Shown here: one piece after another, positions 5,684 to 10,495 of the stretch | How the letters are laid out: each line of letters opens with the position of its first letter | How positions within the stretch are numbered: position 1 is the stretch's first letter | Assembly (NCBI GenBank): GCA_018609945.1 | Contig: JAHENO010000049.1 | Coordinates: 1 to 10,495 of the forward strand | Direction of reading: 5' to 3' | Length of the DNA: 10,495 bases | From: Haloarculaceae archaeon | GTDB lineage: Archaea; Halobacteriota; Halobacteria; Halobacteriales; Haloarculaceae | Notes under the pieces: generated by a model | Databases searched by the model: none | Seen by the model: only the letters and a program-made list of their open reading frames with translations | Told to the model about the DNA's origin: nothing | Position numbers and translations under genes: made by a program

Positions 5684-7765
5684 CTATCTTTCGTGTAGGT
5701 GTGCCTGTTCGTCGCAGACGAGATCGAGGAGTTTCCGTTCGGCGGCCCGGAGGTGCTGGTGGAGCGTCGCCGGGCTGATCCCCAGGGAGTCGGCGATCTC
5801 CTCGGCCGTGTTCGCCCGCGGCCAGTCGAAATAGCCGGCGTAGTAGGCAGCGGTCAACACGGAGTGCTGTCTGTCCGTGAGCACGTCCTCGAGACTCCCG
5901 GTGAGTGATTCTGTCGTCGGGACCGGCCGGTCGATCTCGCGCTTGGCGACCAGGCGCGACTCGGGGTTCATGGCGGTGTAGGCGTCGACCACCTCGCGGA
6001 CGTCGGCCGAGAGGGGCGTCTCGACGATCAGCGTCCCCACTCCCTCCTCGGCCGTCGCGCGGCGGACGGTCGCACCGACGTCCATCATCGCCTCCGCACC
6101 GGACCGCGTCTTGAGGACTTCGAGAAGACACCCGTCGTCACCCACCTCGACGATCCGGCAGTCGGTCACCGTCTCGACCGCGGCGGTCGCCTCGCGGGCG
6201 CTCTCGGGGGACGCGCCCTCCACCTGCACGTAACAGAGGTGGTCGCCGTCGTTGGTGAGTGTCTGGTGTTCGATCTCGCAGACGGCGCCGGTTGCCTCGG
6301 AGACGACGACGGCCAGACAGTCGGGGTCGGTCACCTCGAACTCGAGTTGCTGGACCTTCTCCGAGAGCAGGAGCTTCTTGCTCTCGGCGGCGTACGTTGC
6401 GAGCCCGACGACGTCCCCGAGCACGTCCAGTTCCGACCGCGCGCGCGGGTCCACGCTGCCGGGGTCGGCCCGCAACACGAAGACGCCGTAGGTCCGGTCG
6501 ACGTGCGAGACCGGGACGACGACCACGGTCTCGACCCGGCGGTCGGGCTGACTGTCGCCGTTCGTCCCCGGCCCCCCGTTTTCCACCGTCTGCTGGTTGC
6601 GTACCACGCAGACGTCGCCGGTCTCGATGGCACGACACGTCGGGTCGTCGCTCCCGCTATCGACATCCGTCCGGGTTCGCCTGACCGCCTCCGGCGGAGC
6701 CTCCGTCTCGCCGGCACTCGCCTCGAGTGCGCGCCACTCCCCGTCGATGTCGGTCGTGACGAACCACGCCCCGCTGTAGACGTCGGTCGCGACCAGCCGG
6801 TCACAGATTCGCCGTCCGATCCCCTCGGGGGTCTCGGCCTCCGTGGCGTCACTGACGATATCGCCCATCGGCAGTTCGTACGCTGCCCCGACCCCGCCCG
6901 GCGGCTGGGCCCCGTTCGAGTCGGCTCGCGTCCGGGCGAGGGTCGCACCGAGGAGGGTCGCGAGCTGCTCCGCGAGCTCGACCGCCCGCGTCCCCAACCC
7001 CCCTCCGGTCCCGAAGACTGTCAGCGTCCCTTCCCCGTCGAGCGGGACGTGCAGGTTCGCGCGGTCGACAGCGTCGCCGGGCCCGTCGGGTCGGTCCAGA
7101 ACCGGTTCGCCCCGGCGGAACGCGCGGCCCGCGAGACTCCGGTTCAGGTCGAACGTCGGCCGGGACGCGAGCAACTCGGCCCCCCGCTCGGTCGTCGCGA
7201 CCCGGTCGAAGTCGTTCGTTCCCTCGTCGAACAGCCGGATACACGCCACGTCGGTACCCAGAATCCGCTCGACTGCGGCCAGTCCCGTCTCGGCCACCCC
7301 TGCCGGGTCCTCGGTCCGGAGCAGATCGCGTCCGAGTTCGGTCAGGTCCTCGACCGGGACGGGGGTGAGGGTATCCCTCTCCGATGATGGCCCACCTGTC
7401 GGCCCGCTTTCGCCGAGTATCTGCTCCTGGAACCACACCGTGAAGTACCGGGAACCGTCGAACTCTGTCGTCTCGCAGGTGGCCGCGAGCCGAACCTGCT
7501 CGCCACCGCGATCCTCGAGTGTGAACGCCACTCCTGTGCCGGGCGAGTCCGTCGCAGCGTCGCGGACACGGTCGAGCAACTGTCCGTCCCCGAGGTCGTC
7601 TATCCGCTCGCCGTGTATCTCCTCGGAGTCGAATCCGAGAGTGCTCTCCAGCACGCCGTTACTGAAGACGATCGCCCCGGACACGTCGACCGCGAATACC
7701 CCGTGGGACGAACCGACGACGACCTCCCGGAGAAACTGGTCGCCCATCGTGCGGCCAGTTGACAT
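5684..7765 (-). CDS. Bat-type sensor-regulator: PAS-GAF-GAF-Bat domain-HTH_10
   Basis: A 693-residue cytoplasmic transcription regulator of the haloarchaeal bacterio-opsin-activator type. Domains read in order: an N-terminal PAS (about 10-115; GVFAVDVSGAIVFSNGVLE, then LGFDSEEIHG), a first GAF (about 135-278), a second GAF (about 305-465), the Bat-associated domain (about 470-615), and a C-terminal HTH_10 (about 625-680; LTDRQHSVLTAAYYAGYFDW, then TAEEIADSLGISPATLHQHL). PAS and GAF usually bind small ligands, haem or flavin, or sense redox state; the ligand here is unknown. There is no His-kinase domain, so it is a one-component regulator. ATG 7765 is favoured over the Met seven codons in because a TATA-like TTTTTTA lies 26-32 nt upstream. 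It is convergent with tif6 and divergent, over 218 bp, from the HxlR gene, which makes regulation of the right-hand flavoprotein cluster plausible but unproven. Confidence 0.92.
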   Translation of the reverse strand: MSTGRTMGDQFLREVVVGSSHGVFAVDVSGAIVFSNGVLESTLGFDSEEIHGERIDDLGDGQLLDRVRDAATDSPGTGVAFTLEDRGGEQVRLAATCETTEFDGSRYFTVWFQEQILGESGPTGGPSSERDTLTPVPVEDLTELGRDLLRTEDPAGVAETGLAAVERILGTDVACIRLFDEGTNDFDRVATTERGAELLASRPTFDLNRSLAGRAFRRGEPVLDRPDGPGDAVDRANLHVPLDGEGTLTVFGTGGGLGTRAVELAEQLATLLGATLARTRADSNGAQPPGGVGAAYELPMGDIVSDATEAETPEGIGRRICDRLVATDVYSGAWFVTTDIDGEWRALEASAGETEAPPEAVRRTRTDVDSGSDDPTCRAIETGDVCVVRNQQTVENGGPGTNGDSQPDRRVETVVVVPVSHVDRTYGVFVLRADPGSVDPRARSELDVLGDVVGLATYAAESKKLLLSEKVQQLEFEVTDPDCLAVVVSEATGAVCEIEHQTLTNDGDHLCYVQVEGASPESAREATAAVETVTDCRIVEVGDDGCLLEVLKTRSGAEAMMDVGATVRRATAEEGVGTLIVETPLSADVREVVDAYTAMNPESRLVAKREIDRPVPTTESLTGSLEDVLTDRQHSVLTAAYYAGYFDWPRANTAEEIADSLGISPATLHQHLRAAERKLLDLVCDEQAHLHER

Positions 7766-7790
7766 ACTCCACGGTTTGCGTCTGAGTGTC

Positions 7791-7797
7791 TAAAAAA
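7791..7797 (-). promoter_or_regulatory. TATA-like box of the Bat-type regulator gene
   Basis: On the minus strand this reads TTTTTTA, 26-32 nt before the ATG at 7765. It is the only A/T run in the region and at the right distance for a leaderless archaeal transcript. Confidence 0.45.
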
Positions 7798-7865
7798 CCC
7801 ACCCAAAGTACGTTGGTATCTCTGTTCGTGCTGGCGTTCTCGGAGTGCGTGCGCGGGGCGCTCGC

Positions 7866-7880
7866 CCGCCGTTTCGGCGG
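7866..7880. other. Perfect 6-bp stem hairpin in the divergent intergenic region
   Basis: CCGCCG-TTT-CGGCGG can form a short GC-rich hairpin midway between the two divergent genes. It lacks a following T-run, so it is not an obvious terminator. It may be chance in GC-rich DNA. Confidence 0.25.
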
Positions 7881-7903
7881 CGTCGTTGCCTGCCGGGGGA
7901 CTC

Positions 7904-7917
7904 ACCACCAACGTGGT
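7904..7917. promoter_or_regulatory. Inverted repeat ACCAC-N4-GTGGT, possible operator
   Basis: A perfect 5-bp inverted repeat with a 4-nt spacer in the gene-free 218 bp between the divergent regulators, upstream of the HxlR promoter region. It is placed where an activator or repressor could act on either gene. There is no second copy that I can see. Confidence 0.25.
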
Positions 7918-7950
7918 TTGGCTCCGATCGACAACAGGGTTAGGGACACG

Positions 7951-7957
7951 TTTCATT
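7951..7957 (+). promoter_or_regulatory. Probable TATA box of the HxlR-family gene
   Basis: TTTCATT lies 27-33 nt before the ATG at 7984 and is more A/T-rich than its surroundings. It is only a loose match to the archaeal TATA consensus, so this is a positional call. Confidence 0.35.
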
Positions 7958-7959
7958 CG

Positions 7960-7969
7960 ACTGTACAGT
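7960..7969. promoter_or_regulatory. 10-bp palindrome, candidate operator of the HxlR-family gene
   Basis: ACTGTACAGT is a perfect palindrome between the likely TATA box and the ATG, so a bound dimer would block transcription initiation. HxlR-type repressors often bind palindromes at their own promoters. A related palindrome, TACTGCAGTA, occurs just upstream of the flavoprotein gene at 8906. Confidence 0.4.
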
Positions 7970-7983
7970 AAAGGCAGGAACGC

Positions 7984-8352
7984 ATGAGTTCGAGCACAGA
8001 GCTCCACAGACAGACCGCACAGACGGGCTATCCGCGTGTGGGCCAACGCGACGTGTTGCTGGCCGTCTCGGACCTGTTCGGCCGGAAGTGGCACGGACTC
8101 GTCCTCTACCAGTTGCACAGCGGCAGTATGGGGTTCACCGACCTCAAACGCGAGATCGACGGGATCTCGGGGAAGATGCTCGCGGAGAGCCTCGACGCCC
8201 TCACCGAGGAGTACGGCGTCATCGAACGACACGAGGCGAGCGACAGCCCGAACCGCGTCGAGTACGCCCTCTCGCCCGCGGGCGAGGAGCTGACGCCGCT
8301 ACTGCTGGCCCTGCACGACTGGGGCAGCGAACACCTCGAGACCCATGAGTAA
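7984..8352 (+). CDS. HxlR-family winged-helix transcriptional regulator
   Basis: A 122-residue DNA-binding protein of the HxlR (MarR-like) family, expected to bind DNA as a dimer. The core signatures are present: DLFGRKWHGLVLYQLHSG (matching the family's GGKW-type first helix), FTDLKREIDGISGKMLAESL (recognition helix-turn-helix), LTEEYGVIERHEASDS leading into the wing, RVEYALSPAGEEL, and a C-terminal helix ending HDWGSEHL. It has no cysteine at all, so it cannot sense oxidants by a Cys switch like HypR-type members; a ligand or partner is more likely. ATG 7984 is the natural start, about 16 residues before the core. Its last eight bases overlap the next gene, so the two regulators are cotranscribed and coupled. 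A palindrome in its promoter suggests autoregulation (inference). Confidence 0.92.
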   Translation: MSSSTELHRQTAQTGYPRVGQRDVLLAVSDLFGRKWHGLVLYQLHSGSMGFTDLKREIDGISGKMLAESLDALTEEYGVIERHEASDSPNRVEYALSPAGEELTPLLLALHDWGSEHLETHE

Positions 8353-8881
8353 CAGTTCCGAGTACGTCCTCGCGGACGACGTTCCGGGCGCCGCCTGGAC
8401 CGAGGACCGGGCTGGATCGGCTGACGACGGGATCGACGACTGGGACGTCCCGGACGGTGCCGGGACCCGCACGCGGACAGCGCCGGGAGAGAACGACGGA
8501 CCGCGCGGCGCGCCCGTCGGCGACCCGACCCTGACGGAGGTGTTGCGAGTCGTCTTCGACGTCGGCGTCGGCGAGCGCGAGACCTACGTCGCGCTGGCCG
8601 ATGGGGAGGCCACGAGCGCCGGCGACCTCGCCGAGGAACTCGACCGGGACCGCAGCAACGTCAACCGGTATCTCAACAACCTCTATCAGAAGAACCTCGT
8701 GACCCGGCGGCGGCGAATACTCCAGTCGGGGGGACACGTCTACGAATACTCGGCGCGCTCGCCCGACAGCGTCAGAAAGTTGTTGCTCGCCGGCCTCAGC
8801 GAGTGGACCGCGGCGGCCTCGGACCGTATCGACCAGCTCGTCGCCGAGACGACGGAGACGACAGAGCGGGTAACTACATGA
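8345..8881 (+). CDS. TrmB-like winged-helix regulator with acidic N-terminal extension
   Basis: A 178-residue predicted DNA-binding protein. Residues about 1-60 are acidic, Gly/Pro/Asp-rich and look disordered. The winged-helix domain follows (about 62-140): TEVLRVVFDVGVGERETYVA, then TSAGDLAEELDRDRSNVNRY (helix-turn-helix) and NLYQKNLVTRRRRILQSGGH, where the basic stretch would form the wing. This resembles the N-terminal domain of TrmB-type and other haloarchaeal MarR-like regulators, but the sugar-binding domain of true TrmB is absent. A C-terminal helix (SVRKLLLAGLSEWTAAASDR) may dimerise. It contains no cysteine. It starts inside the HxlR gene (8-nt overlap) and ends 24 bp before the flavoprotein gene, which points to one operon and a role in controlling it. 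Exact family assignment is uncertain; the wHTH fold is not. Confidence 0.85.
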   Translation: MSNSSEYVLADDVPGAAWTEDRAGSADDGIDDWDVPDGAGTRTRTAPGENDGPRGAPVGDPTLTEVLRVVFDVGVGERETYVALADGEATSAGDLAEELDRDRSNVNRYLNNLYQKNLVTRRRRILQSGGHVYEYSARSPDSVRKLLLAGLSEWTAAASDRIDQLVAETTETTERVTT

Positions 8882-8885
8882 TGGG

Positions 8886-8890
8886 GGAGG
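8886..8890 (+). promoter_or_regulatory. GGAGG, possible Shine-Dalgarno for the thioredoxin-reductase-like gene
   Basis: GGAGG matches the anti-SD core of 16S rRNA, but 15 nt separate it from the ATG at 8906, longer than usual. A palindrome fills the space between. It may work weakly or be incidental. Confidence 0.35.
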
Positions 8891-8893
8891 GTC

Positions 8894-8903
8894 TACTGCA
8901 GTA
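8894..8903. promoter_or_regulatory. 10-bp palindrome upstream of the thioredoxin-reductase-like gene
   Basis: TACTGCAGTA is a perfect palindrome ending two bases before the ATG. It shares ACTG/CAGT half-sites and a CAGTAA right flank with the palindrome before the HxlR gene. It could be an operator if an internal promoter (TATA-like TAACTACA at 8871-8878) is used. Confidence 0.35.
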
Positions 8904-8905
8904 AC

Positions 8906-9922
8906 ATGAGCGAGACGGCAGACGCAAACGAGTACGAAGTGGTCGTCGTCGGCGGCGGGCCGGCGGGCAAGACGGCTGCGCTGTACACCACACGGCTCGG
9001 TCACAGGACGGCACTCGTCAACCGCGGCGGCGGGCGCGCGGCGATGATGCAGGAGGTCCACAATCTGATCGGCGTGCGCGAGGAGACGAGCGGCGTCGAG
9101 TTCCTGCAGGTCGGCGACGAGCAACTCGACGGGTACGGCTGTGACCTGCACAGAGACATGGTCACCTCGTGTTCCCGGGAGGATGGGGCGTTCCACCTCG
9201 CCGGCAACAGCGCCGAGTACACCGCGGAGGTCGTCGTCCTCGCGACGGGGTTCAACGACATCCGTCCGGATCCGCCGCTCCCGCGGACGGGCCGTGGCCT
9301 CCACTACTGTCTGCACTGTGACGCCCACATGTTCGTCGACGAACCCGTCTACGTGATGGGCTACGGCGAGAGTGCCGCCCACGTCGCCGGGATCATGCTC
9401 AACTTCACCGACGAGGTGGACCTGCTCACGCGGGGGGACAGGCCGGAGTGGAGCGACCAGACGGCCGCCTCACTCGAGGCACACCCCATCGACATCGTCC
9501 ACGAGGAGGTCACCGGCGTCCAGAACGGCGAGGACGGCTGGCTGAAAGCACTCGAGTTCGAAGACGGCACGGTCAGAGAGTACAGGGGTGGGTTCGCGAT
9601 GTACGGCGCCGAGTACAACAACGGGCTGGCCCGCGAACTGGGCTGTGAGATCAACGACGACGGAACGATCGAGGTCGGGGACCACGGCGGGACGTCCGTC
9701 GACGGCGTCTACGCGGTGGGGGACTGTACCCCGGGCCACAACCAGATTCCGGTCGCGCTCGGCCAGGGCGCCAAGGCCGGCATCGACGTTCACTTCCAGT
9801 TGCGTGACTTCCCGCGCGATCCGGACGTGCTCGAAGAACACGGCCCGGTCAGGTCCGAGGAAGTTCCGGGGATTCCGGACGAACTCCTCGAACAGGCCGT
9901 GGACTTCCACACCTACGGTTGA
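8906..9922 (+). CDS. Thioredoxin-reductase-like FAD/NAD(P) oxidoreductase
   Basis: A 338-residue two-dinucleotide-domain flavoprotein of the low-molecular-weight thioredoxin reductase family. The FAD-binding GGGPAG is at 16-21, and the second FAD motif, GVYAVGDCTPGHNQ with Asp273, is near the C-terminus. A redox-active dithiol, Cys135-Leu-His-Cys138 (YCLHCDA), sits where TrxR has CATCDG. The pyridine-nucleotide domain has GYGESA (152-157). The HRRDxFRA motif that grips the NADPH 2'-phosphate in E. coli TrxR is here TRGDRPEW (175-182), so NADPH use is doubtful; NADH or another donor is possible. ATG 8906 places the first Rossmann strand after a short hydrophilic lead. Its TGA overlaps the TTG of the next gene, implying translational coupling. 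The partner could be a thioredoxin, a glutaredoxin-like protein or a low-molecular-weight disulfide; the sequence does not say which. Confidence 0.9.
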   Translation: MSETADANEYEVVVVGGGPAGKTAALYTTRLGHRTALVNRGGGRAAMMQEVHNLIGVREETSGVEFLQVGDEQLDGYGCDLHRDMVTSCSREDGAFHLAGNSAEYTAEVVVLATGFNDIRPDPPLPRTGRGLHYCLHCDAHMFVDEPVYVMGYGESAAHVAGIMLNFTDEVDLLTRGDRPEWSDQTAASLEAHPIDIVHEEVTGVQNGEDGWLKALEFEDGTVREYRGGFAMYGAEYNNGLARELGCEINDDGTIEVGDHGGTSVDGVYAVGDCTPGHNQIPVALGQGAKAGIDVHFQLRDFPRDPDVLEEHGPVRSEEVPGIPDELLEQAVDFHTYG

Positions 9923-10495
9923 GCGCGTTCGTCGTCGTCGGCGGTGACGCTGCAGGCATGTCGGCCGCGAGCAAAGCCAAACGGGACGATCCGGCCCTGG
10001 ACGTCGTGGTCTTCGAGAAGGGGGAGTGGGTGTCCTACGGCGCCTGTGGCCTCCCCTACTACATCAAGGGGGAGATCCAGTCGTTGCAGGACCTGGTGTC
10101 GGTGACGCCCGAACAGTTCCGCGAGGAGCGGGACATCGACCTGCGGACCGGCCACGAGGTGGTCGACATCGACCCCGACGACCGGACCGTCACCGCCGAA
10201 AGCGCGGGCGAGGCTGTCGTCCAGTCCTACGACCACCTGCTGATCGCGACGGGGGCGCGGGCGGTCACACCGCCCATCGACGGCATCGAGCGGGAGGGCG
10301 TCTACACGCTGGGTTCGATGTCCGACGGCAAGGAACTCCGGGAGTACGTGGCCCGCGCTCGCGCCGACGGTGACCTCCAGCAACCGGACCGCGGCCCGGC
10401 CTGCCAGTTCCTCGAAACCTGTTCGGGGCCGGTCGGCGTCGTCGGCGGCGGGTACATCGGCGTCGAGATGGCCGAGGCGCTGGCGGCGAACGACT
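9919..10495 (+). CDS. CoA-disulfide reductase / NADH oxidase-like flavoprotein (C-terminus beyond the window)
   Basis: The first 192 codons of a class III pyridine nucleotide-disulfide oxidoreductase. The N-terminal FAD motif VVVGGDAAGMSAASKAKR begins at once. The single catalytic cysteine lies in SYGACGLPYY at Cys43, the position used by CoA-disulfide reductases and NADH oxidases/peroxidases. A YDHLLIATGA strand closes the first FAD segment, and the NAD(P)H-binding motif GGGYIG (176-181) follows. Between the two there is an unusual insert containing PACQFLETCSGP, with Cys162 and Cys168. The start is TTG 9919, overlapping the preceding TGA; the next ATG (9958) would cut the FAD motif. Reduction of CoA-disulfide, persulfides, polysulfide or oxygen are all family possibilities. 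Being coupled to a TrxR-like gene, a thiol or sulfur role is favoured (inference). The gene is open to the last base of the window. Confidence 0.88.
   Translation, partial: MSAFVVVGGDAAGMSAASKAKRDDPALDVVVFEKGEWVSYGACGLPYYIKGEIQSLQDLVSVTPEQFREERDIDLRTGHEVVDIDPDDRTVTAESAGEAVVQSYDHLLIATGARAVTPPIDGIEREGVYTLGSMSDGKELREYVARARADGDLQQPDRGPACQFLETCSGPVGVVGGGYIGVEMAEALAAND

Noticed and set aside
6239..7387. 382-residue plus-strand open frame opposite the Bat-type regulator
   Set aside because: Shadow of a gene whose PAS, GAF and HTH_10 domains are convincing; the translation is Arg/Asp/Gly/Pro-rich with no family signal.
7786..7971. 61-residue open frame in the divergent intergenic region, starting at GTG
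   Set aside because: It runs through the predicted promoters of both divergent genes, has no Shine-Dalgarno, and its composition does not resemble the acidic local proteins.
8219..9382. 387-residue minus-strand open frame opposite the TrmB-like and TrxR-like genes
   Set aside because: No recognisable domain, and both plus-strand genes under it have clear motifs. Long antisense frames are expected with GC-rich third positions.

Overview
The window reads as chromosomal DNA from a halophilic archaeon (class Halobacteria). It is GC-rich, with G or C favoured at third codon positions. The proteins are rich in Asp and Glu. The genes include archaeal hallmarks: ribosomal proteins L39e and L31e, aIF6, a Bat-type HTH regulator, and TATA-like boxes about 25-30 nt upstream of start codons, as in leaderless haloarchaeal transcripts. 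The sequence does not let me name a genus. I see no tRNA, rRNA, CRISPR array, insertion sequence or integrase.

Left part (1-4391), plus strand. The window opens inside a vanadium-dependent haloperoxidase/PAP2-type gene that lacks its N-terminus. It is followed by four separately spaced housekeeping genes: cysteinyl-tRNA synthetase (cysS), RNA 2',3'-cyclic phosphodiesterase (thpR), a 69-residue double-CxxC zinc-ribbon protein, and a ZIP-family metal transporter with a clear promoter.

Middle part (4392-5683), plus strand. A tight translation operon, rpl39e-rpl31e-tif6, follows a strong TATA box. The genes overlap (ATGA) or lie 2 nt apart, and tif6 starts with TTG. The operon stops at tif6. The rplX/pfdA/ftsY genes that often follow in haloarchaea are absent here, and a convergent gene comes next.

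Right part (5684-10495). A long minus-strand PAS-GAF-GAF-Bat-HTH_10 regulator is divergent from a plus-strand run of four genes: an HxlR-family regulator, a TrmB-like winged-helix regulator (8-nt overlap), a thioredoxin-reductase-like flavoprotein with a CLHC motif, and a CoA-disulfide-reductase/NADH-oxidase-like flavoprotein. The last one starts on a TTG overlapping the previous stop and runs off the window. The two flavoproteins look translationally coupled. With three regulators next to them, they suggest a regulated thiol, persulfide or redox locus. Two 10-bp palindromes with ACTG/CAGT half-sites lie just upstream of the HxlR gene and of the first flavoprotein gene and are candidate operators. 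This locus is the most interesting part of the window. Its substrate cannot be told from the sequence, and it continues past the right edge.
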